Part shown: one piece after another, positions 43,138 through 53,720 of the stretch
How positions within the stretch are numbered: the first letter of the stretch is position 1
Layout: each line of letters starts with the position of its first letter
From: Leguminivora glycinivorella
Lineage: Eukaryota; Arthropoda; Insecta; Lepidoptera; Tortricidae
Direction of reading: 5' to 3'
Assembly (NCBI RefSeq): GCF_023078275.1
Contig: NC_062979.1
Span: 13,125,848-13,189,847, forward strand
DNA: 64,000 bases
Program-made: the position numbers and the translations under genes
The notes under the pieces: model-generated
Database searches by the model: none
Told to the model about the DNA's origin: nothing
Seen by the model: only the letters and a program-made list of their open reading frames with translations

Positions 43138-43307
43138 AGAGCCAGACTGCGTTTCATTTCAACAGATAGCGTCACCAATTGCCATTTCGGCTAGGCCGGC
43201 AGGGCAGTCGGCCTAGCCGATATGACAATCGTTGACGCTAGACACCGATCAAAATGCAGTCTGGCTCTGTCACGCCAATGGGGAAGAGTGATAGAAATAG
43301 CTAGCTA
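43138..43307. repeat. Foldback MITE of the GACAGAGCCAGACT family, split by two transposons
   Basis: agagccagactgcgtttcat ... gccatttcggctaggccggc, then cggcctagccgatatgac ... aatgcagtctggctctgtca. It shows inverted arms meeting at the centre near 43200. The hAT element cuts its left side at 43137 and the mariner cuts its right side at 43307; the continuation after the mariner (cgatagcgatgttatcgtaa, then gcatttggctacg) is at 44606-44650. Confidence 0.7.
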
Positions 43308-44603
43308 CGAGGGGAGGTACATATATTCGCGGAATGAAGTACAAGGAGGTAAAAAAATACAAAACCTCTTTGCTCGTTTGGTATGGGAACTCTTTAAGAA
43401 AAAAAATATATAAATGTCAATTCCAAACTGTCATTTGTTTTAAAGATTTCCCCTTTCAAACAAATTATTTCGGAGTAAACTCGCGACTATGGAGCAAATT
43501 GAATATCGTGCCGTGATAAAATTTCTAACGAAGCAAGGAAAACATCCGCAACTTATAATGGTTGAAATGAAAGACGTCTACGGGGATCAGTGCCCTGCTA
43601 AAACCATGATTTACAAATGGCATGGCCTCTTCAAACATGGCCGAGAGTCAATTGAAGACGACCCTCGCCCAGGACGGCCAATTGAAGCCACATCGTCGGA
43701 AATCATTCAAAAAGTTGAAAAACTCGTAGTAGAAGACGCTCGACTCAAAAAGAAACAATTAGCTGCATTAGTTGGTGTATCAGATACAACAATTTTGAGG
43801 ATCCTGCATGACCATCTTGGCATGACAAAAGTGAGTGCTAGGTGGGTACCAAGAATGCTCAAACCGCAGCAGATGCAACAACGAGTTGAGGCATCGAAGC
43901 AATTTTTGAAGTTGTGCGGTGACAATCCTACCCACATATTGGAACGAATTGTGACTGGAGATGAGACTTGGGTTCATCATTTTGAACCTGAGTCAAAACA
44001 AGAGTCGATGCAGTGGCATAAGAAGGGTGCACCACCTCCGAAGAAGTTCAGGGTATCAGAATCGGCCGGAAAGTTGATGGCTACCATTTTTTGGGATTCA
44101 CAAGGAATTCTTATGATCGACTACAAGGACAAGGGTGTTACCATAACTGGGGCATACTATGCAATGCTATTGGAAAGACTACGTGCAGCCATCAAAGAAA
44201 AAAGGCGGGGAAAACTGTCCAAGGGTGTGTTGCTATTGCACGACAATGCACCGGTTCACAAGAGCCATGTTGCGACTGCTGCTCTTAACAGGTGCGGCTT
44301 CGAATCGCTGGTCCACCCACCCTACAGCCCGGATCTAGCCCCCAGCGATTATTATTTGTTCCCAAATTTAAAAAAAGAACTGCGAGGAAAAAAATTTTGT
44401 GACGATGAAGAAGTGAAGGAGGCAATTTCGGCTCATTTTGAGGGCAAAGATAAAAAATATTTTTTGACGGTTTACATAAACTAATTAGTCGATCTGATAA
44501 ATGTATTAAGCTCGAAGGTAATTATATAGAAAAGGAAAAATACTTATGTTGTTTTATTTAATTTGCAAATACTTCATTCCGCGAATATTTGAACCTCCCC
44601 TCG
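43308..44603 (+). mobile_element. Full-length mariner transposon
   Basis: The 1296-bp element has inverted ends of about 34 bp (cgaggggaggtacatatatt then cgcggaatgaagta; the right end matches with three or four differences) and a TA on each side (43306-43307 and 44604-44605). The transposase gene fills the interior. Size and structure are typical of mariner. Confidence 0.95.
43489..44484 (+). CDS. mariner transposase, frameshifted near the C-terminus
   Basis: ATG at 43489 starts a 331-residue frame: an N-terminal HTH pair (EYRAVIKFLTKQGKHPQ, then DTTILRILHDHLGM), the linker WVPRML (119-124), and the DD34D catalytic triad D158 (TGDETW), D252 (LLHDNAPVH) and D287 (SPDLAPSDYYLF), with 34 residues between the last two. 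The usual C-terminal end is absent from this frame: after DKKYF it reads LTVYIN and stops. The next frame continues with family-like DGLHKLISRSDKC and LEGNYIEKEK to a stop at 44561, so one base has been lost or gained in the T run at 44461-44465. Subfamily looks closer to mellifera/cecropia than irritans, but this is by eye. Cut-and-paste transposase acting in the nucleus; loss of the tail may or may not abolish activity. Confidence 0.9.
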   Translation: MEQIEYRAVIKFLTKQGKHPQLIMVEMKDVYGDQCPAKTMIYKWHGLFKHGRESIEDDPRPGRPIEATSSEIIQKVEKLVVEDARLKKKQLAALVGVSDTTILRILHDHLGMTKVSARWVPRMLKPQQMQQRVEASKQFLKLCGDNPTHILERIVTGDETWVHHFEPESKQESMQWHKKGAPPPKKFRVSESAGKLMATIFWDSQGILMIDYKDKGVTITGAYYAMLLERLRAAIKEKRRGKLSKGVLLLHDNAPVHKSHVATAALNRCGFESLVHPPYSPDLAPSDYYLFPNLKKELRGKKFCDDEEVKEAISAHFEGKDKKYFLTVYIN

Positions 44604-44605
44604 TA

Positions 44606-45448
44606 CGATAGCGATGTTATCGTAAGCGTTTGTGCATTTGGCTACGTATCCTGGTGTATCGTTCGCGGTGTCATGAATATTTGTTTAAAACGGAACTCGC
44701 AGCGCACGCAACACACATGAATCATGGACCTTCACAATTGCTCGAACGTGCGTGTCTAGTATAGCATAGTAGGGTCGGTCGTTATTTCAATACGACACGT
44801 AGTTTTAAAGTTGAGGTAAAGTTGGGATGACAATTTGACATGCATGAAATATTTTGCAACTCTTTTTCGGTCAAATACGTTCAAGGTGGAAAGTATTTTT
44901 CACCACATCAACTGGTAAAGACTTACTTTGCTATTCGAAAACAGATAGCAAAATTGCATTTTATCCACAAGTGCAAAGCAATTTCATACAAATTTTAACT
45001 TGATTGAGCTAGCTGGCAGAATTTACCTATAAATGATGATTTTGAATCATAAATATTGAATAAATCGATGGATTTGATTTAGTTTGATGTTTTATTGTCA
45101 GTATTTTGTTCGTGTTGGTGTGGTAAAAAATTTAGTGTTTCACTCGGTGGCTAATTTTGTTTAACCTACGTGCCTAGAAACCCTAGCAACGCTCAAGATT
45201 CCACATTCTGAACCACTCGCTCGCTACGCTCGCGGTTCAATAATGGGATCTTTCGCTTGCTCGGGTTAATTGCTCAAATAAATTTTGGCACGTGCGGTTA
45301 AACAACAACCTTGGCCCCCTGGTAAAAGAAATAACTATTTTATCGATAATCTTCATAAATATAACTACTTATAGTAGGTACAGATAATAAGAAATAAAGT
45401 TGAAAATTTCATATAAACTTCTCAATTAAAAAGTAAAAATTGTTACAG
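44606..45448. other. Intergenic, repeat remnants
   Basis: It begins with the right remainder of the MITE broken by the mariner. From 44880 to 45260 there is a degraded repeat related to 10150-10508. The rest is unassigned. Confidence 0.4.
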
Positions 45449-45499
45449 GCCCGAACAAGAACAAACATGGATTCAACTGAAGATACTTCGACAAGAAAG
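45449..45499 (+). CDS. Possible short first coding exon, unknown gene
   Basis: Acceptor aattgttacag is followed by 18 bases, an ATG at 45467 and 11 codons (MDSTEDTSTRK), then donor aaag/gtagtt in phase 0. It looks like an exon with the start codon of some + strand gene, but no continuation was found. Could be chance. Confidence 0.25.
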
Positions 45500-46074
45500 G
45501 TAGTTCTACTATTTATGTAATGTATTTCACCTTTTTGTTAAATAATTGATTTAATACAATTGGATTTCTATTGCTGGTCTGAGGCATAGATGTATATTTT
45601 GAGATTTTAATAAAAATCGTCATATATCGTACTTACCTATGTTTTGTTTATGTAACTAATGTCATCGTTGACAATTGACAACATTTCATATTTTTGAGTA
45701 CTACTTTTTATTGTTTGGTTTGAAAGAACTTAATACTAAAAGATACACGTATTTTTTAATTTTTCCAAAAACTGCTATTTTAATGAGAAAATCCCTTCTT
45801 ATTACTACTTCGAGCAGAAAGAGCGTAAGTTACAAACGTCAAGACGCAGCTTCGTGACGTCACATGTGTTGTTTCATACACCTAAGAAAACGACAAAACC
45901 TTTAAAAAAAATAAAGTTTTAACAGTCAGCTCAAACAGTCCGGTATGTTTGACTGTCAAGTGTCACTGTCAACCCATAGTGAATGACTACGAACCATATA
46001 CTAAGCTATGGAGTTTAGAAATATAAGGAGCAAAAGCTTTAAGTATCAGAAGTGCACATATAAAAGAGAAGATA
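45500..46074. other. no gene recognised
   Basis: AT-rich; if 45449-45499 is an exon this would be its intron. Nothing else seen. Confidence 0.3.
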
Positions 46075-46104
46075 GGTGGCGCTGCAATAGCAGGGAGATA
46101 AGGG

Positions 46105-46190
46105 TTTGACAATCTCTTAGCCTTATCGGTAGTGACCCCGCCTACGGAGCAAGAGGTCCCGGGTTCAAATCCTGATGAGATCTTTTTTAT
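46105..46190 (+). mobile_element. tRNA-like Pol III module (fifth type)
   Basis: A-box-like agccttatcggtagtgaccc (46118-46137) and B box cccgggttcaaatcctg (46158-46174), followed by gagatctttttt, a Pol III stop. It resembles the head of the SINE at 55352 in part (gtagtgaccc.gcc) but lacks its body. Confidence 0.55.
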
Positions 46191-46435
46191 TTTTTTCTAC
46201 TAATATTTTTCTTCAATTTTTTTTATTTTTTTAATGTCCAAAAATATTTTGTTTTGTTACTACTTTTCGAAATTTCATTCTCAAGACTTACAACATTACC
46301 TAAGAATCCTAACATGGGGCAAACAATGTTAAAGGGCTTAAATTAACATTTGTCTGAATAAAACAATAAATAAACACAAATAAAAATACAACAAAAAGAA
46401 AATTAATGTATAAAAAAAAACAAAAAGCAAAAAGA

Positions 46436-46505
46436 TCGCTGTCAGAATCGAACCCGAGAACATCTGCGTACGAAGCCAGCGCACTACCACGGGACTACGT
46501 CTTGA
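46436..46505 (-). mobile_element. tRNA-like Pol III module (sixth type)
   Basis: Minus strand B box at 46446-46460 (complement of agaatcgaacccgag) and A-box-like sequence near 46485-46497 (complement of cgcactaccacgggac). It lies 250 bases from the module at 46105 in opposite orientation, with an AT-rich stretch between. Confidence 0.5.
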
Positions 46506-47352
46506 CTTGCTCAGTCTGACGAAATCAGCCTAGAGAAAAGAACGTCTAATGTCATGTCACATCGCTGATCATTGAGCGAGACATGCGCTCCAAGCGGAGA
46601 GATTTGTAACTGCAATTACAAGGCCTCAGCCTGTCATTTTTGCGATTGTTGTACTTCGACAGATGTTCCTCCTTTATACTTCTATACTCCCTGTACTAAG
46701 CCATGAAATTTTTAATATCTTTGCTACGAACTGTGATAAGTGTCACTGTCAAACTCAAGGGACATCCCAACTGGAAGATTTTTTTCTTATAGTGGCAGCT
46801 CTAAATCAGCTATTTGACGTCACTTCCCCTTTAAACTATTTTTATGATTTTTTTATACTAAAAATACGGAAAAAAAATTAAAAAAAAATATTTATGTGAT
46901 CTACAAGCGTATATCTCGAAATGGTTTTCGATTTAGGGACATTGAAAATTTTGAAACGTTGTCAATTAAAAATCACTAGAAAACGAGAACATTAAAATAT
47001 GATTATTTAAATAACCTTAAGTATAAATAAATATGAACTTGTAGGTACTTATAGACCTTATAGCATTTCTTGAGACAATTTTTAATTTTATTTAATCAAA
47101 AGTTTCGTTATTTATAAAATGCGAGTTAAATATCAGCACGGAAATTCTTCAATGTTTATCGGACAAAATAAAATGTTTTCACTTTGAAGACGAAAGGCGC
47201 ACTTTTAGAGCATTGTATTTTATTTATTTAAAAAAAGCTGATTCATTAAACTAGGTCACAACAAAAGTAACTATATTATTTACTATGTATCATGATAAGA
47301 GTGAGGTAGTTTCACAGTTTATATGTTGATGATACTGATCTGAAACTTCCTT
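46506..47352. other. no gene recognised
   Basis: AT-rich. Would include the 3' UTR of the minus-strand receptor gene near 47160-47352, where a minus-strand AATAAA-type signal can be read (complement of tttattta at 47221). Confidence 0.35.
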
Positions 47353-49104
47353 TTATTTTTTTCCTGATACTTTCTGGTACTCTCGTAAATATGTGTCGAT
47401 GACTTTGGCTTTATCAATCTTTTTCCTAATTGTTTCGATCTTGTTTATTAATACCAGGCTCTCTTTAATAACGTATTCTCTAAATCTGCAAATTTTACAG
47501 CGGGCTGCTGCAGGGTAGTCAGTTTTCTCCACCGGTGTTTGTGGCGCGTCACAATCGCATCCTGTATTCTTGTCTGTGTGCACAGTGATATCTTGGGGAT
47601 CCGACCACATGTCATCGTCAGCCTCTATCAGACGAGTGGACACCCGCACCTCATACTCCAAATCCGGGTAAGGGAGATACTGTAACGCGAAGTAACAATC
47701 GCGATATCTACAGCGAATCGTCGAGTTATCTACCGGGCGCCAGACTTCACTGATTAATATTGGACGGTATTCTACTCGATATTCACAAAAACTGTCATCA
47801 ATAAACTTTAGCTTCATTAGGAAATCTGGGTACTCTACAAAAGGCGGTGAGGACCAATACAAAGTAGCATTTGCTGCATTTTTATCGTTTAATTTAACTA
47901 AATACTTAACTTGCCCCAGTTTAATGATAAACTTGGTTTTATAAGTAAACGATTCATGCTTGCAATAATTTCAAATAAATTACAAGTTTTTAAGTACGAT
48001 GGAAATATTGCCGTTGATATAAGGTAAATACCCTATCTCAAATATGTTCCATTTACAAGTAATGTGTTTAATTTCACTGGCCACAGTGGCCATGCCGGAG
48101 CACATTAGTAATTCGGTTTCTTTTTCGTCGTTATTTTTTTTATAATACATAGAATATTTAAATCCTTTCATAGAGTCTTGCCAATAACATTCTAATATAC
48201 TCCATTTATGTATCACGCAGCAATGACCTTGAGATTCCGGATAATAGTCTATTACAACTCCCAACACATTTTTCACACGCGGTGTGTCTTTCCTCTATAT
48301 AACTAACTGTAGTACTGTTCACGATTTTTTGTACCTGTCCAATGCTGGTCCGACCATTACTTTGGACATAATATGTCATTGTAATAAGGTGATGTTGAAT
48401 CCGGCCAGGGTGGCTAGCCGAATGGCACAATCGCTCACGAAACGCTCACGAAACGAAGCGCTAGTAGATATCTATCTCTATCGCGCTTGCGTATTGGCGC
48501 GACAGAGCCAGCGGCGTATCGCTTTCGTTTGGCGTCGGAGAAATACCATTCGGCTACGGGGCCAGTACAGAATACTTCGTGATCTTCCTCTAGCGGCACT
48601 AGGCTGCTAAGACTGTCGTAATACACACCACTATTTAATCTCTCTAATTTATGTCTCGTTAACGTAATAGATAGCCGGAACTACGTAAAAAGTTAAAGAA
48701 ACATGACATCCCGTCTGACTATTGTTACATGTGAACGTATACATGCCTAGGTTTGGATTAGTAGCATTTACTTGGACAGTGGAAGCGTTTTTACGTGTTG
48801 ATTGTAGTGGTTTTTCGTTTTTGTCAAGAAGTACGAGGCTGGTTGCATCTTCAGAAGAGCACTGAAGGAGTATCTGATCTCCATAAGATTTGATGTATTG
48901 TTCTTTATAACTATTATAATCATAACGAATTATATCTGCGTTGATAGACATCCGTGGAAGTAAGTCATCTCCATAAGATGTAAAGCACTCTGTATTACAA
49001 TAATCAACTCTCTCTGTATTCATCTCTTCCACATACTCATAATAATCAACTCTGTCTGGATTTATATCTTGCTCATACTCATATTCATCAAACGTCTCTA
49101 TACA
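47353..49104 (-). pseudogene. Cytokine-receptor-like gene (Domeless/gp130 type) with in-frame stops
   Basis: Two exons on the minus strand join in phase 0: about 49104-48685 (ends TTTTAC/gtagtt) and 48294-47353 (after tatatag). Exon 1 encodes an acidic tyrosine-rich stretch and an Ig-like domain (GDQILLQCSSEDATSLVLLD, then LGMYTFTCNNSQ). Exon 2 opens the cytokine-receptor module: CCVIHKWSILECYW has the C-x(9-10)-C-x-W signature, then ITCKWNIFEI. After NISIVLKNL the same frame meets TAA (47980-47982) and TGA (47971-47973), and then resumes with NYCKHESFTYKTKF, a fibronectin-III domain (LYWSSPPF, YRVEYRP, YLPYPDLEYEVRV) and MWSDPQDI at the place of the WSXWS box. It ends after a cysteine-rich basic tail without a transmembrane helix. 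No intron of usual size with fitting phase removes both stops, so a decayed paralogue of an insect JAK/STAT receptor is most likely; a very short intron (39 nt) is the alternative. Confidence 0.65.
48408..48566 (+). repeat. Foldback MITE of the GCCGAATGGCA family, copy 2
   Basis: Nearly identical to 7588-7750, from ggtggctagccgaatggcac to ccattcggctacgggg. It lies within the intron of the receptor-like gene. Confidence 0.85.
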
Positions 49105-50937
49105 TATTTACTGACACGTTTGATTGGGGCTGGTCGGGACAACAGCCATTCGGGCCCGGATGCCAACACCCGCGCCGCGCCGCGCCGCTCAGCAGCGCCA
49201 CCAACAACCACACCTGAAATATATGGAAACTATTCAGAGATGAACATTATACAAACTAAGATCTGGGGCCCGTTTCTCGAAGCTACAAGTTACAATTTAC
49301 AAATGGTAGCCAATGGGGTAAGACTTAACGTACTACTTACTAATGAATAATGATAGGATCACTTACTTAAACCTGTCCAAAACAAACATGCAGTAAAATA
49401 ATTGAAATGTTTATCTTTATATCCATAGATTTTACTGACTATCCAAAATATATTTAAATAGTTGCTTTTTAGTTATATTAATTTATAAAATACTTAACAC
49501 TTTAAACAAGTTCTTTCATCTCCAATTTTCAGTTGTCAGACTTAATAAAAATCATGTGAACAGCAAAGAGTTTTTATTTTTTAAGTTCAAAACCTTAGTA
49601 TGTTACGCGATTTGTCATAGATAATTATGTGATTTGCAAGTATTGCAACATCTGCATAACAAATGAATGCCCCTGATTTGCAACATGTCATGCATGGAGT
49701 CAGAGCATTTACTGTCAACTACGACTATTATGCTTCTGTCTGCCAGGAAGCTACTCGCCCAAAGGAGCTAAGCTCACACATTAATCTCTCGTGAAGCCCG
49801 TAGGATGGTAACTTCGAAATAAGTGCCTTGTTGTGATATCTTGCCATAAATAGGCCGACTCAATAAATTAATAGTATATTGTGCAACAAGGTAAGGGGGA
49901 TTTTGTCAACGAGTGTTATAACTCGCGACAGCCGCAGGCTGGAGAGAGTTATAGACACGAGTTTACAAAATCCTTACCTCCTGAGTTACACACAATATTT
50001 TCATCACATTTGAGTGGAAAACTTAGAGGAAAAAAATCATAAGGCAAACGCCGCTGCGACCAGTAGCCTATCTTCACCTATATCGGATTCTTGATATAAA
50101 TCCATTGTTCTTGATTGCAAAAGCTTTGTGAGCACAAATAAACACTAAAATAACGCATATAAATTAAATGCAATGTTCAAAGAAGCATACAATTGAACTC
50201 ATTTTACGTCTCCGTCAAAATATTTGTTGACATTTTCTGATTAAATTTTCTGTTGTACTGCCCGTTGCTATGGCAACGCAGTCAAGCGCAAATTGAGATG
50301 GCCGTCACAATTTCCTGCCAGGTTGCTAATAATAACGATTTATCTACGTGAAATTTACAAAATAAATGTAAAACACACTGAAATAATTGTAAAACATAAA
50401 TAAAATGCATTTTTCATACCGTATAATATTTTTTTATAGCTTAATAGTCAAATTTTAGTTGTGCAAAAAAATCCTTGGCTGATTGAAACATCCTTTGCCT
50501 GAAATATTGTACGGATTGTATTAATTTTCAAAACTAAATCCATTACTCCCTTGGGAATAAAATAGTACATTATTCTTCAATACACATAGACGCAATGAGA
50601 CCTTTAAACAGCAAATGTGTTGAAAATATTTATAGAATCGTCTACTTCTGTAAATGTTTTTATGTTCACAATTTGATGTATTTTTATTTTTTCGCGACTG
50701 TATTATATAAAACTTCGTTTGTTACACGTGAGGAAATTTCCTTCCTCCCTAGTATCGAAATATACTTCTTACTCAGCTACGTTTAGTAGTTTTTTTGGAT
50801 TAATTATAATAAAAATAACAAATTCCAAATGTTGACGTGTTCTTAGACTCATGAGCCAGGCTTTTGATTTTGTGGATCGCAAAATATTATGCATAGTTGT
50901 GGTACCAATAACAGATAAATAGATAGCTACGAAACAG
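49105..50937. other. Intergenic, no gene recognised
   Basis: A small GC-rich patch at 49170-49200 (cgcgccgcgccgcgccgctc) and a repeat-like start gggcccgtttctcgaagcta at 49265. A foldback-like segment surrounds 49905-49970 (aacgagtgttataactcgcg and gagttatagacacgagttta). The remainder is unassigned AT-rich DNA. Confidence 0.4.
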
Positions 50938-51150
50938 GGTGCGTAGCCGAATGGCACAAACGCTCACGAAACGCTCACGAAACGAAACGCTAGTAGATAT
51001 CTATCTCTATCGCTCTTGCGTATTGGCGCGACAGAGCCAGACTTCCTTTCGCGGCGTTTCGTTTTCGTTTCGCGTCGGAGAAATGCCGTTCGGCTACGGG
51101 GCCAGATATTATCGTGAGCGTTTGTGCATTCGGTTACGCACACAGGTATC
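50938..51150 (+). repeat. Foldback MITE of the GCCGAATGGCA family, composite copy
   Basis: A full unit (gtgcgtagccgaatggcaca to atgccgttcggctacggggc, 50938-51103) is followed directly by an extra right arm of the related short family (gcgtttgtgcattcggttac then gcacac). This gives two right ends for one left end. Confidence 0.75.
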
Positions 51151-51439
51151 GTTTCCCTTTAGGCTCGAGACCCTCGAGAGGCACTGTAATATACGAGCAT
51201 AACACCTTTAATAATGTAATTTTGTGTGTAATCTAATAATTTCCCTTAAGTGCTGCCTCTGGGCATCATCTACTTGGTGTATAGCCGAAGTATTAAATAT
51301 GTGTCCATACAGCCAAGTCCTAAATATACGTATACAATACCTTAACGCGTGGGAACAAGGTCGTGTTAACATATATTTGGCACTTTATTCGTGTCCATAT
51401 TTGTTACTTTGGTTGTACCTCGTAAATTTCATTAAAGTG

Positions 51440-51520
51440 ACGAGAGGGCATCTATTTTGGCTTCGGCTCCGCTCACGCCTCTCAAAGGTCCTACACACCA
51501 TTGACCTGTGATGGGAAAGA
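51440..51520 (+). repeat. Repeat fragment shared with 22668-22745
   Basis: ggcttcggctccgctcacgc, ctctcaaaggtcc and accattgacctgtgatggga parallel the other copy. It lies immediately upstream of an AACCCCCGACG repeat; the other fragment lies immediately downstream of one. Confidence 0.55.
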
Positions 51521-51570
51521 CAGAAAAAATTGTTTGTCATGTCAGATATTTAATTTTATGCAACCTCCTT

Positions 51571-51835
51571 TTTAACCCCCGACGCAAAAACGACGTGGTG
51601 TTATAAGTATGATTAGTCTGTCTGTCTGCCAGTCTGTTTGTCTGTCTGTGTGTGTGTGACGTGTGTCTGTCTGTGACATCATAGCTCCCGAACGTATGAA
51701 CCGATTTTGATTTAGTTTTTTTTTGTTTGAAAGCTGAATTAGTCGGGAGTGTTCTTGGCTATGTTTCATGAAAATCCGTCCTCTATGTCGGGGGTTTTTT
51801 CAAAATTTTAATTTTGTGGCTAGGTTATTGTATGA
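51571..51835 (+). repeat. AACCCCCGACG repeat family, copy 2
   Basis: taacccccgacgcaaaaacg, gtctgtctgtgtgtgtgtga, ctcccgaacgtatgaaccga, catgaaaatccgtcctctat and ttttgtggctaggttatt are in the family order. Its TGTC/TGTG block is interrupted by gacg. Confidence 0.8.
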
Positions 51836-52116
51836 AATTTTTGCCATTGACTGTTCATAACTATTTACGCGTTTTCTCTAGTCAAAAAATACTAGGTAAT
51901 AAAAAAAACGTTTGGTCAAAAACTAGTTTTCATCGAGGGCCTTACTCAATAACAGTTACAGTTATCATTTAATTTTCAGGAAACTTGTGGAAATCTATTT
52001 TTATCATAAATTATTATAATTGAAGGTTTCAAATGAGGATATCCCAAAGACTGGTTTTAGTTTCCAAGAGAAACCCCGATTTACTAAAAACTGGTTAGGG
52101 TGACAACACACATACC

Positions 52117-52204
52117 CAGATAACTCATTAACTCCTTTGTCGTAAACTTTGACACAGACGCGTTTTCCATTTCGATTTTCAATCAGTGTTCCAGTGCTCC
52201 TATC
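52117..52204 (-). CDS. Possible isolated exon, minus strand
   Basis: Read on the minus strand: acceptor tactctacag, then codons for RSTGTLIENRNGKRVCVKVY and DKGVNELSG, then donor gtatgtgtg. Splice signals are good on both sides and the peptide looks coding. It is not recognised. It lies upstream of the receptor-like gene on the same strand, but its phase-2 end does not fit the first exon I see there. Confidence 0.35.
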
Positions 52205-52799
52205 TGTAGAGTAAGCCCGCGATGTGCTCGACTGTATCTCGCCCGCGAGATAGACTACGCATCCCACTCTAAATTATACACTTAGAAAAGGACGGGTAGT
52301 GTATACTGACTGGAGGTACTGTCGCGCCCATCATGTGTTTGCCCTGTGTATTCGTAAGCGAAGCAGGCGTCGGCAGAATGTAGAAAATAAACATAAAACA
52401 GGGATTCGTTTACCGTAAAGCTAAAGAGCAACAAATCATTCGCGTCTGTAGCTTTGGAAAAATAAGGGTTGTTAGGCTTTTACTTTACGAGTTTTTATTA
52501 ATACGTGTTTCATGCATAATATATCAGGTATTTTGCCCTTACAAAAGGTGGAGGCTGAATTGTTTTTTTTTTGTTTTGCTTAAGTGTAGGTTATTCATGA
52601 AAACTGTATGCAGGGGATATCATGTAACCATTCTGATACCGCTCTAAGTACAGTCACTGCATGGCACACATATGGAGGGGTATTTCACTAAAAAAGCTGG
52701 CCAAAATTATTTATACACCGTGTTTTTTTTGTTTTCCGTTAAATTCGACACGTTGTTAGGTTCGTTATCAAGAACCATCCTGTATATCACTTTTAGTTA
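52205..52799. other. no gene recognised
   Basis: Unassigned; a word near 52720-52745 (acaccgtgttttttttgttt) may be a repeat end. Confidence 0.3.
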
Positions 52800-52880
52800 T
52801 GAAATGAAATGAAATGAAATATTTATTTTCCAAGTAGGCATATTACAATGCGCTTATGAACGTCAAATAAAACTAAATTA
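52800..52880 (-). mobile_element. LINE 3' UTR fragment, second copy
   Basis: gaaatgaaatgaaatgaaat then ccaagtaggcatattacaat and gaacgtcaaataaaactaaa. This is a severely truncated copy of the fragment at 37929-38190, joined directly to the repeat at 52905. Confidence 0.65.
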
Positions 52881-52904
52881 GCAAAAAATTTTTTTCATAG
52901 TTTT

Positions 52905-53130
52905 CATAATGAATTAATAAGTGTGAGAGACCCTTAAGGATTAATATTCAAGTTAGTGTCAAGTTATTGACGGCACATGTCAAAACAAATAACATTATGA
53001 AGTGGTAAAGGCTGTCACACACGTGTTCAGTATTTATTTTTATTTTTTTAATAACTCGGTAACCGTAAGAGTTATGGCGCTAGTTTCTTAGAGAAATTAA
53101 TTGTATTTAATCTAAAGAACCTTCTCTTAA
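52905..53130 (+). repeat. Dispersed repeat, copy 2 of 2
   Basis: See 8075-8290; the same blocks in the same order and direction, including attgacggcacatgtcaaaa and tagtttcttagagaaa. Confidence 0.7.
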
Positions 53131-53525
53131 AGTCCCCACACTCGGCGTTAAAATACAACTTTGCACTCTTGTATAACAAATAACTATTATGGGACATCCT
53201 CGCACACGTATTATGGAATAAACAACATAATTTACTTATATTTTTGATATTGAATATTACATTGGATTGGTATCCAGGTTTAGCTAGCTCCCTTACAAGC
53301 TACTACAATAGAACCTTCGATTTTAATTCCAACCCAAGTGCCAAGACGTGAATAGCACAATACGGAGTAGCTTGAAAGCAACGCGGAAAATTGGATGTGT
53401 CGCCGAACGTACGAGGTCTCGACTTACGCGCCAAGATTTGGGACGAAAAAGAATCCATACCTAACCTACTATGAGTTTAGCGTTTTAGAACATGTTACTT
53501 GATAAAAAAATAGAAAATTATATTC
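53131..53525. other. no gene recognised
   Basis: Carries the cacactcggcgttaaaatac block shared with 14815-14870; otherwise unassigned. Confidence 0.4.
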
Positions 53526-53720
53526 GTGAAGTGAAGTGAACAGATGCACAAATGCTTGCGATAATATCGTTATCCTAGCTAACTATCCCTATGGCTCTTC
53601 CGTATTGGCGCGACGCGACGCGACAGGGCCAGACTTAGTAACCTTATTAGTGGCCAAACTGAGTCTCGATCGGCATCTAGCGTCAATGATTGACATTTCG
53701 GCTAGGTCTGCCACGGCAGA
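53526..53720. repeat. Foldback MITE of the GACAGAGCCAGACT family
   Basis: Family signatures ctcttccgtattggcgcgac, gacagggccagactt and tctagcgtcaatgattgaca, ending tttcggctaggtctgcc. A gacgc run (gacgcgacgcgaca) is a small local expansion. Confidence 0.6.
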
